This document shows positions 25,885-34,369 of a stretch of 64,000 bases of DNA, one piece after another. Position 1 is the first letter of the stretch, and the number at the start of each line of letters is the position of its first letter. The position numbers and the translations under genes were made by a program. Source of the stretch: Methylohalobius sp964654415 (GTDB lineage: Bacteria; Pseudomonadota; Gammaproteobacteria; Methylococcales; Methylothermaceae); assembly GCA_964654415.1 (NCBI GenBank), contig CAZZIP010000013.1:1-64000 (forward strand), written 5' to 3'. Below the pieces are notes generated by a model, which was not told the DNA's origin, ran no database searches, and saw only the letters and a program-made list of their open reading frames with translations.

Positions 25885-27136
25885 ATTCCTCGTCATCGGT
25901 GGCCACCCTCTAGACGGCGAAGTTCGAATCTCAGGGGCCAAAAACGCAGCGCTACCGATTCTCGCTGCCACCTTATTGGCCAAAACCCCGGTAGTGCTGA
26001 GCAACGTGCCCGAACTGCACGACATCGCGACGATGCTCAAATTGCTTTCCGGCCTGGGAGTCTCATATTGCTTCCGCTCCGGTACGCTCGAGCTCGACGC
26101 CAGTAAGACCTGTGGGTTTCTCGCCCCGTATGAACTGGTGCGCACTATGCGCGCATCGATTCTGGTCTTGGGACCGCTTTTGGCGCGCTGCGGCGAGGCG
26201 GTGGTTTCCTTGCCGGGCGGCTGCGCCATCGGTGCCCGACCGGTAGACCTACACCTGAAAGGGCTGGCCGCCTTAGGAGCCGACATTCGGGTAGAAGCCG
26301 GCTACATCCACGCACGCGCCAAAAAGCTCAAAGGCTGCCGCTTGGTCCTCGACCAAGTCACCGTGACCGGAACTGAAAACCTCATGATGGCCGCCGTCCT
26401 GGCCCGGGGCAAAACCGTGATCGAGAACGCGGCGCGTGAGCCTGAAGTCGTCGATCTCGCCGATTTTCTGGTCAAGCTAGGGGCAAAGATTTCCGGAATC
26501 GGCTCCGACGTGCTGGAAATCGAAGGGGTTGATTCTCTGGGCGATGCCCCCGTACAGCACGAGATCATGCCCGACCGGATTGAAACCGGCACCTATTTGA
26601 CCGCCGCCGCCATCACCCGAGGCCGCATCCGCACCACCCACACCTACCCCAGGGCCCTAGACGCCGTCTTGGACAAACTCAAGGAGGCCGGTGCCATCAT
26701 TACCCAAGGCCCGGATTGGATCGAGCTCACCCAAACCTGCCGACCCCGCGCCGTTTCCTTCCATACCGCTCCCCATCCCGGCTTTCCCACCGACATGCAG
26801 GCCCAGCTGATGGCCTTGAACTGCATGGCGGAAGGGGTAGGAGTGATCACCGAGACCATTTTCGAGAACCGTTTCATGCACGCCTTAGAGCTTAGGCGCA
26901 TGGGGGCTGACATCACCATCGAGGGCCATACTGCCATCTGCCGAGGCGTCGAAAGGCTTCAGGGCGCACCGGTTATGGCCACCGATCTTCGCGCTTCGGC
27001 CAGCCTAGTTCTGGCCGCTTTGGCCGCAGAGGGTGAAACCCGAATCGATCGCATTTATCATATCGACAGGGGCTACGAGCGCATTGAAGCTAAGCTCTCC
27101 AAACTCGGCGCCATCATTCAAAGAATTCGGGAATAA
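25877..27136 (+). CDS. murA: UDP-N-acetylglucosamine 1-carboxyvinyltransferase
   Basis: MurA performs the first committed step of peptidoglycan synthesis, adding enolpyruvate from PEP to UDP-GlcNAc. At 419 residues it is full length. The catalytic cysteine is in LPGGCAIGARPVDLH, the site blocked by fosfomycin. The conserved N-terminal GAKNAALPILAA is also present. The start overlaps mlaB, and hisG begins immediately after its TAA, so the operon joins envelope and histidine genes, as in several beta- and gammaproteobacteria. Confidence 0.96.
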   Translation: MDKFLVIGGHPLDGEVRISGAKNAALPILAATLLAKTPVVLSNVPELHDIATMLKLLSGLGVSYCFRSGTLELDASKTCGFLAPYELVRTMRASILVLGPLLARCGEAVVSLPGGCAIGARPVDLHLKGLAALGADIRVEAGYIHARAKKLKGCRLVLDQVTVTGTENLMMAAVLARGKTVIENAAREPEVVDLADFLVKLGAKISGIGSDVLEIEGVDSLGDAPVQHEIMPDRIETGTYLTAAAITRGRIRTTHTYPRALDAVLDKLKEAGAIITQGPDWIELTQTCRPRAVSFHTAPHPGFPTDMQAQLMALNCMAEGVGVITETIFENRFMHALELRRMGADITIEGHTAICRGVERLQGAPVMATDLRASASLVLAALAAEGETRIDRIYHIDRGYERIEAKLSKLGAIIQRIRE

Positions 27137-27769
27137 ATGCTGACCATCGCCGTCTCCAAAGGCAGAATCTACCAAGAGGCTTTACCGCTTCTTGCTCAGG
27201 CTGGGATCGTGCCGACCGAAGACCCAAATTCGCGCCGCCTGATCCTACCCACTTCGCACAGTGGAGTGCGCCTCTTGATCATCCGCGCGGCGGATGTTCC
27301 CACCTATGTGGAATACGGCGCCGCCGACTTGGGAATTGCCGGCAAGGACGTGCTGGTAGAATCGGGCGCAGAGGGTCTATACGAACCACTGGACCTCGGT
27401 ATTGCGCGCTGCCGCATGATGACCGCCGGCAAGGTGGGAGAGAGCTGGAACGGCCGCCGGCTCCGGGTGGCGACCAAATACGTCAACACGGCCAAACGCT
27501 ACTTTGCCGAGCGCGGTATCCAAGCCGAAGTCATCAAGCTCTACGGCTCCATGGAACTGGCGCCGCTGGTCGGTCTGGCCCAGTGCATCGTAGACCTGGT
27601 CGATACCGGCAATACCCTGCGCGCCAATGGACTGGAGCCGCGCGATCTGATCATGGAGGTCAGCTCTCGGCTGGTGGTCAATAAGGCCGCGATGAAGATG
27701 AAACATCGACCGATCAAGGCGCTCATCGGTGAGCTGGAGCGCGCGGTCAAAGCAACGGGGGGCTTATGA
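27137..27769 (+). CDS. hisG: ATP phosphoribosyltransferase, short form
   Basis: HisG catalyses the first step of histidine synthesis, joining ATP and PRPP. This 210-residue protein is the short form, lacking the C-terminal regulatory domain of the roughly 300-residue E. coli enzyme. Short forms need the HisZ subunit for activity and histidine feedback. No hisZ is in the window, so it should lie elsewhere. The PRPP-binding segment LVDLVDTGNTLRANGL is intact. The ATGA overlap with hisD indicates translational coupling. Confidence 0.95.
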   Translation: MLTIAVSKGRIYQEALPLLAQAGIVPTEDPNSRRLILPTSHSGVRLLIIRAADVPTYVEYGAADLGIAGKDVLVESGAEGLYEPLDLGIARCRMMTAGKVGESWNGRRLRVATKYVNTAKRYFAERGIQAEVIKLYGSMELAPLVGLAQCIVDLVDTGNTLRANGLEPRDLIMEVSSRLVVNKAAMKMKHRPIKALIGELERAVKATGGL

Positions 27770-29070
27770 GCTTTACCATTCGACGTTTCAGCAGCAGCGA
27801 TTCGGATTTTGCAATGCAATTTGCAAAGCTGCTGGCCAAAAACGCGCAGTTCGACCAAGTAGTCCACCAGACCGTACTCGAAATCCTGACCCGAGTGCGG
27901 CGCGAAGGCGATGCGGCGGTTTTGGATTACACCCGTCGCTTCGATTTCTTGGAGACCGCTTCAGTAGCCGAACTGGAACTGCCGCAAGAACGCCTGCAAG
28001 AGGCTCTGGCCAATCTGCCAGCGGCTCAGCGCGAGGCCCTAAGGGCCGCCGCCACCCGGATTCGCGCCTATGCCGAACAGCAGAAACTGGCCTCATGGCA
28101 CTACCGCGACGAATTCGGCAACCTGCTCGGGCAGAAGATCACCCCCCTGGACCGGGTCGGCCTCTACGTTCCCGGTGGGAAAGCGGCCTATCCCTCCTCA
28201 GTGTTGATGAACGCGGTACCCGCCAAGGTGGCAGAGGTTCCGGAGCTGATCATGGTCGTCCCCACCCCAGCCGGGGAAGTCAACGAACTGGTGCTGGCGG
28301 CGGCGGCCGTCGCCGGGGTAGACCGGGTATTCCGCATCGGCGGCGCCCAAGCGATCGCCGCGCTGGCCTACGGTACCGAGACCATCCCAAAGGTGGACAA
28401 AATCGTCGGCCCCGGCAACGTCTATGTGGCCACGGCCAAGAAACTGGTATTCGGGGAGGTGGGGATAGACATGATCGCCGGACCCTCGGAAATCTTGATC
28501 ATCGCCGACGGCACCACCGATCCCCACTGGATCGCCATGGATCTGTTTTCGCAGGCCGAACACGACGAAGACGCCCAGGCGATCCTGTTGTGCCCGGACG
28601 GCGCCTATCTTGACCGAGTCAGCGCCAGCATCGTAGAGCTATTGCCGCAAATGCCGCGGCAGCAGGTCATCCGCGCCTCGATCGAGAAGCGCGGAGCGCT
28701 GATCCAGGTCCGAGACCTGGACGAGGCCTGCGAGCTGGCCAATCGCATCGCCCCAGAGCATCTGGAGCTCTCGGTGGCCGACCCGGATCCACTGTTGTCC
28801 AGGCTGCGCCACGCTGGTGCGATCTTTCTCGGTCCTTATACGGCCGAAGCCTTGGGGGATTACTGCGCCGGCCCAAACCACGTGCTGCCCACCTCCGGCA
28901 CGGCAAGGTTTTCCTCCCCCTTGGGGGCGTACGATTTTCAGAAGCGCACCAGCTTGATCGGCTGCAGCCTGGATGGCGCCTCATCCTTGGCTGAAATCGC
29001 CAGGGTCTTGGCCGAAGGTGAAGGTTTGACCGCCCACGCCCGCTCGGCTGCATACCGGATCACGCGATGA
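27766..29070 (+). CDS. hisD: Histidinol dehydrogenase
   Basis: HisD is a zinc enzyme that oxidises L-histidinol to histidine in two NAD+-dependent steps. The 434-residue sequence has the family motifs GLYVPGGKAAYPSSVLMNAV, KIVGPGNVYVATAKK and IDMIAGPSEILI, and the zinc-site segment AEHDEDAQAIL. Four-base overlaps tie it to hisG upstream and hisC downstream. Confidence 0.96.
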   Translation: MSFTIRRFSSSDSDFAMQFAKLLAKNAQFDQVVHQTVLEILTRVRREGDAAVLDYTRRFDFLETASVAELELPQERLQEALANLPAAQREALRAAATRIRAYAEQQKLASWHYRDEFGNLLGQKITPLDRVGLYVPGGKAAYPSSVLMNAVPAKVAEVPELIMVVPTPAGEVNELVLAAAAVAGVDRVFRIGGAQAIAALAYGTETIPKVDKIVGPGNVYVATAKKLVFGEVGIDMIAGPSEILIIADGTTDPHWIAMDLFSQAEHDEDAQAILLCPDGAYLDRVSASIVELLPQMPRQQVIRASIEKRGALIQVRDLDEACELANRIAPEHLELSVADPDPLLSRLRHAGAIFLGPYTAEALGDYCAGPNHVLPTSGTARFSSPLGAYDFQKRTSLIGCSLDGASSLAEIARVLAEGEGLTAHARSAAYRITR

Positions 29071-30137
29071 GCCTGAAACCCAAAGACCTTTTCCGTCCGG
29101 AAATCCTGGCTGCGACGGCTTATCACGTCGCTCCAGCAGAAGGGATGATCAAGCTCGATGCGATGGAAAATCCCTACGCTTGGCCCGAAACCTTGGTGGA
29201 CGCCTGGCTCGAAACCTTACGCCAAGCCCACCCCAACCGCTATCCCAACCCCCAGGCTCCAGCTCTGAAGTCAGCGCTTCGCCGCTATGCTCGGATTCCC
29301 GAGGCAGCCGAGTTGCTATTGGGCAACGGCTCTGATGAAATCATTCAGATCGTACTGCTGGCCTTGGTGGGTCAGCCTGGGGCAACCGTGCTGGCGCCGG
29401 AGCCTACCTTCGTGATGTACCGGCAGATAGCCACCTGGCTTGGCCTGAACTTCATCGGCGTCCCGCTCAAGCAGGATTTCGCTTTGGATCTGGACGCCAT
29501 GCTGGCGAATATCGCGCGTCATCGACCTAAAGTCGTGTTCCTCGCCTATCCCAACAATCCTACCGGCAACTTGTTCGACCAGTCCGCCATCCTTAAGATC
29601 ATCGAACAGACATCAGGATTAGTAGTCGTTGACGAAGCCTATGCGCCGTTCGCCCGGGTCAGCTTCATGGACATGCTCGGCCGGTTTGACAACTTATTGG
29701 TAATGCAGACTCTTTCCAAGCTGGGAATGGCAGGACTTAGGCTCGGCTTTCTCGCCGGTCCCAGAACCTGGTTGGAGCAGTTCGACAAACTACGCCTGCC
29801 TTACAATATCAACGTTCTGACCCAGCTCAGCGTCGAGTTCGCCTTGACCCACTTAGACGTTTTCGAACAGCAGACTGCCCGCATCCGCGCCGACCGCGAG
29901 GCGCTTCTAGCCGAGCTTGCCTCCCTGCCTCAAGTGAAGGTCTTTCCCAGCGCTACTAACTTTATCCTGTTTAGGGTGGCAGAGGCAGACTTAGTATTCG
30001 AACGCCTCAGACGCCAGGGCGTTTTGATCAAAAACCTCAATGCCTCCGGAGGACTGCTTGCGGGTTGCCTGCGGGTGACGGTGGGTACCCCGGCGGAAAA
30101 TCAAGCATTTTTGAGCGCTTTGGCGGCCGCCCTGTAA
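29067..30137 (+). CDS. hisC: Histidinol-phosphate aminotransferase
   Basis: HisC is a PLP enzyme converting imidazole acetol phosphate to histidinol phosphate. The 356-residue fold type I sequence shows LGNGSDEIIQ, YPNNPTGNLF, VVDEAYAPF and the PLP-lysine region QTLSKLGMAGLRLGF. It ends the mla–murA–his transcription unit; a 117-base gap with a candidate promoter precedes petA. Specificity for histidinol phosphate is supported by position and similarity. Confidence 0.94.
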   Translation: MSLKPKDLFRPEILAATAYHVAPAEGMIKLDAMENPYAWPETLVDAWLETLRQAHPNRYPNPQAPALKSALRRYARIPEAAELLLGNGSDEIIQIVLLALVGQPGATVLAPEPTFVMYRQIATWLGLNFIGVPLKQDFALDLDAMLANIARHRPKVVFLAYPNNPTGNLFDQSAILKIIEQTSGLVVVDEAYAPFARVSFMDMLGRFDNLLVMQTLSKLGMAGLRLGFLAGPRTWLEQFDKLRLPYNINVLTQLSVEFALTHLDVFEQQTARIRADREALLAELASLPQVKVFPSATNFILFRVAEADLVFERLRRQGVLIKNLNASGGLLAGCLRVTVGTPAENQAFLSALAAAL

Positions 30138-30168
30138 GGCGCGCCTAGAGAACAAAAACGACCAAACG

Positions 30169-30197
30169 TTGACCCTTCCGGCAAATGACGGCAAAAT
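30169..30197 (+). promoter_or_regulatory. Candidate sigma-70 promoter of petABC
   Basis: TTGACC (30169-30174) and CAAAAT (30192-30197) are spaced by 17 bases within the 117-base gap before petA. A ribosome site GAGGAGGA follows about ten bases before the petA ATG. The -10 element is only a moderate match. Confidence 0.4.
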
Positions 30198-30254
30198 CAC
30201 GCGCTGACATAAAGGCATTGAGGTCCCGAGCCTCACGAGGAGGAAAATCCTGCC

Positions 30255-30848
30255 ATGAATGAAAACGCCGTTGATCTCGAGAAACGCCGCTTCTTGACTC
30301 AAACTGCCGCAGTTCTCGGCGCTGCGGGAGCGGCGTTGGCCGCTTTTCCGTTTATCAGCTACCTAAAGCCCAACCGCGGGACTCTGGAAGCCGCTAGCCC
30401 GATCGAGGTGGACGTTGCCAAGCTCGAGCCAGGTCAGATGATCCGAGTGGAATGGCGCGGTCAGCCGATCTGGCTGCTCAGGCGCACCGAGGAGATGCTG
30501 GCGACCTTGGAAAAACTGGAACCCTTGCTGCGTGATCCCAACTCCGATGAGTCCATCCAGCCAGAAAACTGCAAGAACCGCTATCGCTCGATCAAACCGG
30601 AGGTGTTTGTCGCCGTGGGGATCTGTACCCACCTCGGCTGTTCGCCGACTTACCGCCCCGAGATCGCCCCACCGGACCTTGGTAAGCGTTGGCTAGGCGG
30701 GTTCTTTTGCCCGTGTCACGGCTCGCGCTTTGACCTCGCCGGCCGGGTATATAAAAAGGTTCCCGCCCCCACCAATTTGGTGGTGCCCCCTTACCGCTAT
30801 GTTACCGAGACGCGCATCGTCGTCGGCGATGAACAAGAAGAGGCTTAA
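30255..30848 (+). CDS. petA: Ubiquinol-cytochrome c reductase, Rieske iron-sulfur subunit
   Basis: This subunit passes electrons from ubiquinol to cytochrome c1 in the bc1 complex. The 197-residue protein has a twin-arginine-type N-terminus with a membrane anchor (RRFLTQTAAVLGAAGAALAA) and the two Rieske cluster boxes CTHLGCSP and CPCHGSRFD. The strong GAGGAGGA ribosome site supports the ATG at 30255. It leads the petABC operon. Confidence 0.96.
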   Translation: MNENAVDLEKRRFLTQTAAVLGAAGAALAAFPFISYLKPNRGTLEAASPIEVDVAKLEPGQMIRVEWRGQPIWLLRRTEEMLATLEKLEPLLRDPNSDESIQPENCKNRYRSIKPEVFVAVGICTHLGCSPTYRPEIAPPDLGKRWLGGFFCPCHGSRFDLAGRVYKKVPAPTNLVVPPYRYVTETRIVVGDEQEEA

Positions 30849-30852
30849 GCTC

Positions 30853-32241
30853 ATGAGCGATGCAAAACACCCAAACCGGCTTATCGCCTGGATCGACGAG
30901 CGTTTTCCGCTGCTCAAGGTCTGGAACGAACACTTCGCCAAGTATTACGCCCCTAAGAATTTCAACTTCTGGTACTTTTTCGGCTCCCTGGCTCTGTTGG
31001 TCCTGGTCAACCAGGTCGTAACCGGGATTTGGTTGACCATGAACTACAAACCCGATGCCAAGCTCGCTTTCGACTCGGTCGAGACGATCATGCGCGACGT
31101 CAACTGGGGCTGGCTGATCCGCTATATGCACTCGACCGGCGCCTCGATGTTTTTCATCGTGGTCTATCTCCACATGTTTCGCGGCATGCTGTATGGCTCC
31201 TACAAAAAACCGCGCGAATTGGTGTGGATTTTAGGGATGAGCATGTTTCTGGCGCTGATCGCCGAAGCCTTCATGGGCTACCTTTTGCCCTGGGGGCAGA
31301 TGTCCTACTGGGGAGCCAACGTCATCATCTCCCTATTCAGCGCCATCCCGGGAATCGGTGAGGGTTTGGCTACTTGGATCCGGGGCGATTTCGTGGTCTC
31401 CGACATTACCCTCAATCGCTTTTTTGCCTTGCACGTGATCGCTGTCCCGTTGGTTCTGATCGTGCTGGTGTTCCTCCACATCGTGGCTCTACACAAGGTA
31501 GGATCCAACAACCCCGATGGGATCGAGATCAAACAGTTCAAGGATGCTAACGGCGTCCCCTTGGATGGCATCCCTTTCCACCCTTATTACACAGTCAAGG
31601 ACTTGTTTGGCGCCTGTGTGTTTTTGACCCTATGCGCTTGGATCGTGTTCTACGCCCCAGAAATGGGCGGACTTTTCCTAGAGCCCCCTAACTTCATTCC
31701 CGCAGATCCGCTCAAGACTCCTGAGCATATCAAACCAGTCTGGTATTTCACCCCATTCTTCACCGTCCTGCGCGCGATTCCCAGCAAGTTCGGCGGAATG
31801 CTGGCTATGTTCGCGGCGATTTTCATCCTGTTCCTGCTGCCTTGGCTGGATCGTTGCCCGGTCAAGTCCATCCGTTACCGAGGCAGGAGCTACAAGATCG
31901 CTTTGGCCTTATTCGTCATCAGCTTCATCAGCCTAGGGTACCTTGGCACTATCCCGCCCACTCCCACAGCGGCTATGTTTGGTGTCATTTTCACTTTGAC
32001 TTATTTCGGTTTCTTTCTGCTGATGCCGATCTACACCCGCCTGGAAGTGACCTCCAACGTACCGGAAAGGGTAGTATGGCCGCCCAAACCCTTCTTGGGA
32101 CGAAAAGGCTGGGTCTGGGACCAGGTACGCAAGGGAGTCGCCTATCTCCAAACCTTGGCCTACTATCAAAAAGCCGCCACCCAGTGGCAAACCATCCTGG
32201 AGGGTATGAAAAAAAACAAACTCTTGAGAAAATTTCTATGA
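30853..32241 (+). CDS. petB: Ubiquinol-cytochrome c reductase, cytochrome b
   Basis: Cytochrome b carries the quinone sites and two b hemes. The start at 30853 lies just after the petA stop with AAGAAGAGG upstream; a longer frame overlaps petA and is rejected. The 462-residue protein has the expected helices, the helix-B region RYMHSTGASMFFIVVYLHMF, LLPWGQMSYWGA near Qo, and a PEW-type loop represented by PVWYF. About 60 hydrophilic C-terminal residues (KGWVWDQVRKGVAYLQTLAY onward) extend past the last helix, longer than in many homologues. Its stop overlaps petC. Confidence 0.95.
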   Translation: MSDAKHPNRLIAWIDERFPLLKVWNEHFAKYYAPKNFNFWYFFGSLALLVLVNQVVTGIWLTMNYKPDAKLAFDSVETIMRDVNWGWLIRYMHSTGASMFFIVVYLHMFRGMLYGSYKKPRELVWILGMSMFLALIAEAFMGYLLPWGQMSYWGANVIISLFSAIPGIGEGLATWIRGDFVVSDITLNRFFALHVIAVPLVLIVLVFLHIVALHKVGSNNPDGIEIKQFKDANGVPLDGIPFHPYYTVKDLFGACVFLTLCAWIVFYAPEMGGLFLEPPNFIPADPLKTPEHIKPVWYFTPFFTVLRAIPSKFGGMLAMFAAIFILFLLPWLDRCPVKSIRYRGRSYKIALALFVISFISLGYLGTIPPTPTAAMFGVIFTLTYFGFFLLMPIYTRLEVTSNVPERVVWPPKPFLGRKGWVWDQVRKGVAYLQTLAYYQKAATQWQTILEGMKKNKLLRKFL

Positions 32242-32954
32242 AGCGTTATGCTTGGATTTTATTCTTCCTCTGGCCGGCTCTAAGTGCAGCCGAACTGACG
32301 GCCCCGCTGGAACAACCGGATATCGACGTTACCGATAGCGCCTCCTTACGCCGCGGCGCCAAACTTTACATCGACCGTTGTCTGGGCTGTCACTCTCTCA
32401 AACACCTGCGCTACCTCCGCCTCAAGCAGGATCTTCAGTTCAGCGACGCAGAGTTCAAAGCGCTGTTTCCCTGGTTGGACCGCGTAACCGGCACCTTGAC
32501 CTCAAGCATGGCGAGCAAAGACGCCCAAGCCTGGTTCGGGGTACCGGCACCGGACCTGTCAGAACGCGCCCGAGCGCTCGGCACCGACTGGTTATACACT
32601 TATCTGCGCAGCTTTTATCGAGACGATTCCCGCCCGTTCGGGGTCAATAACTGGGTGTTCAAAGACGTGGCCATGCCCAACGTGTTGTGGGATTTGCAGG
32701 GGGTGCAAAAAGCGGTGATGCAAAAAGGCAAAAGCGGTAAGCGCATCGAGCGGCTGGAATTGGTAGAACCTGGCGTCCTAAGCCCCCAAGAGTTCAACCG
32801 TGCCGTGGCCGATCTGGTGAATTTCCTCGCTTACGCTGCTGAGCCGACACAGCTGGAACGGCGCCGACTGGGTAAATACGTCATCGGATTCCTGCTCTTG
32901 CTGGCATTCGTCACATACCGCCTGAAGCAGGCCTACTGGAAGGATGTCCATTGA
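32238..32954 (+). CDS. petC: Ubiquinol-cytochrome c reductase, cytochrome c1
   Basis: Cytochrome c1 is the periplasmic c-type heme subunit of the bc1 complex. The 238-residue product starts at an ATG overlapping the petB stop (ATGA), has a cleavable signal (FFLWPALSAAEL), one heme motif CLGCH (about residue 52), and a C-terminal anchor VIGFLLLLAFVTYRL. Other possible starts upstream lie inside petB. The order petA-petB-petC is standard for proteobacteria. Confidence 0.95.
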   Translation: MKRYAWILFFLWPALSAAELTAPLEQPDIDVTDSASLRRGAKLYIDRCLGCHSLKHLRYLRLKQDLQFSDAEFKALFPWLDRVTGTLTSSMASKDAQAWFGVPAPDLSERARALGTDWLYTYLRSFYRDDSRPFGVNNWVFKDVAMPNVLWDLQGVQKAVMQKGKSGKRIERLELVEPGVLSPQEFNRAVADLVNFLAYAAEPTQLERRRLGKYVIGFLLLLAFVTYRLKQAYWKDVH

Positions 32955-32999
32955 TCCTTTAACGATGCAAGCTATTCAAGCGTTCACGGTCAGGCAGCG

Positions 33000-33620
33000 A
33001 TGATCCTATACTGTTCCCCAATCTGTCCTTACAGTCATCAGGTGCGCTTCGTCTGGCATGAAAAAAGCATTCATGCGGACATCCGCTTCATCGATCCGAC
33101 TGATCCACCGGAGGATGTCATCGATCTCAATCCTTACGGCAATACCCCAACGCTGATCGATCGCGAGCTGGTTCTCTATGAACCTAACATCATCATCGAG
33201 TATCTGGATGAGCGCTATCCTCATCCTCCTCTCTATCCTCTGGAGCCGATGGCCCGGGCCCAGGCGAGAATGCTGATCCATCGCATCCACCGCGATTGGT
33301 ATCGGATAGCAGAAGAGATCCAAAATTCTCGGGAAAAAAAGGCGGCTCAGGCGCGCAAACTACTCTACGAAGGATTGATCGCGGCCACGCCTCTGTTTGC
33401 CGCCAAACCTTATTTCCTCAGCGATGAGTTTTCGCTCGTCGATTGCATGCTTGCCCCCCTGCTGTGGCGGCTGCCCCTGCTTGGGATTGCGTTGCCCCAA
33501 GAGGCCCGACCCATCCTCGACTACTCCCAACGGATCTTTGCCCGCCCAGCTTTCCGTCAAAGCTTGAGCAAGCAGGAAAAAGAAATCGCCGAGCCACTCC
33601 TCCAACGTCTTTCTGCCTAA
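33000..33620 (+). CDS. sspA: Stringent starvation protein A (GST-fold RNA polymerase-associated protein)
   Basis: SspA has a glutathione S-transferase fold without the enzyme activity and binds RNA polymerase during stress or stationary phase. This 206-residue protein starts ILYCSPICPYSHQVRFVWHE and has DLNPYGNTPTLIDRELVLYE in the thioredoxin-like half, followed by a helical domain. It sits between petC and sspB, the classical gammaproteobacterial position. Confidence 0.92.
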   Translation: MILYCSPICPYSHQVRFVWHEKSIHADIRFIDPTDPPEDVIDLNPYGNTPTLIDRELVLYEPNIIIEYLDERYPHPPLYPLEPMARAQARMLIHRIHRDWYRIAEEIQNSREKKAAQARKLLYEGLIAATPLFAAKPYFLSDEFSLVDCMLAPLLWRLPLLGIALPQEARPILDYSQRIFARPAFRQSLSKQEKEIAEPLLQRLSA

Positions 33621-33622
33621 TC

Positions 33623-34012
33623 ATGACTGCGCTGCGCCCTTATCTGATCCGTGCCCTCTATGAATGGATCGTCGACAACGCCATGACCCCTTATATCCTG
33701 GTAGATGCCGAACGCGAGGGAGTAAACGTTCCCCGCCAATATGTCCAGAACGGCAAAATCGTGTTGAATCTGAAACCCGAGGCTGTCGTCAATCTGTTGC
33801 TGGGCAATGAGACGATCGACTTCAAAGCCCGCTTTGGTGGAGTTCCGATGCAAGTCCAGGTGCCGGTCAATGCGGTCCTAGCAATCTATGCCAAAGAAAC
33901 CGGCAAAGGAATGATCTTCGAGGAGGAAACGGACAGCACCCCTCCCCCTTCTGGGCCGGAACCCAAAAAGGAGGAAAAGCCCAAACGCCCAAGCCTAAAA
34001 GTCGTCAAGTAA
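33623..34012 (+). CDS. sspB: ClpXP adaptor protein SspB
   Basis: SspB delivers ssrA-tagged and other substrates to ClpXP. The 129-residue protein has the peptide-binding domain (about 1-105; YIRALYEWIVDN-like start, NLLLGNETIDFKARFGG) and a flexible acidic, Pro/Lys-rich tail. The tail ends in RPSLKVVK, which matches the C-terminal ClpX-binding motif of E. coli SspB. The ATG at 33623 follows the sspA stop by two bases; longer frames upstream are shadows of sspA. Confidence 0.93.
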   Translation: MTALRPYLIRALYEWIVDNAMTPYILVDAEREGVNVPRQYVQNGKIVLNLKPEAVVNLLLGNETIDFKARFGGVPMQVQVPVNAVLAIYAKETGKGMIFEEETDSTPPPSGPEPKKEEKPKRPSLKVVK

Positions 34013-34016
34013 ACCG

Positions 34017-34340
34017 TCACTTCCGCCCCGGCGGATAGATGGCGGTCACCTTACCGGAACTCTCTGGCGAAAGCGGTAGGATCCTGGCGGCTCCACGCCG
34101 CTCTACTTGATCGATGCGGATGATCGCGTGCATAGGGATGAAGCTGCGCCTGACGTTGCCGAATTCCGCTTTAAGCTTTTCTTCGCTAGGATCGACGACG
34201 ATGGCGCTCGCCTCTCCGAAAACAAAATCTTCCACTACCACGAATCCATACAGGTCGCCCTGATATACCTGTTTGGCATACATTTCATAGACCTGATTCT
34301 GGTTGATGAAAACGACTTTGAAAATCTGTTTTGCGGGCAT
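34017..34340 (-). CDS. DUF1820 family protein
   Basis: This 107-residue cytoplasmic protein matches DUF1820, a small family found mainly in gammaproteobacteria. Its function is unknown. It is beta-rich with the conserved KVVFINQNQVYEMYAKQVYQ start and the VDPSEEKLKAEFGNVRRSFI and HAIIRIDQV segments. It converges on sspB with only four bases between the stops, and is separated from the next minus-strand gene upstream by 29 bases. Confidence 0.8.
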   Translation of the reverse strand: MPAKQIFKVVFINQNQVYEMYAKQVYQGDLYGFVVVEDFVFGEASAIVVDPSEEKLKAEFGNVRRSFIPMHAIIRIDQVERRGAARILPLSPESSGKVTAIYPPGRK

Positions 34341-34369
34341 GAGCAGTCCTGAAACTTAAAAAAATAATT

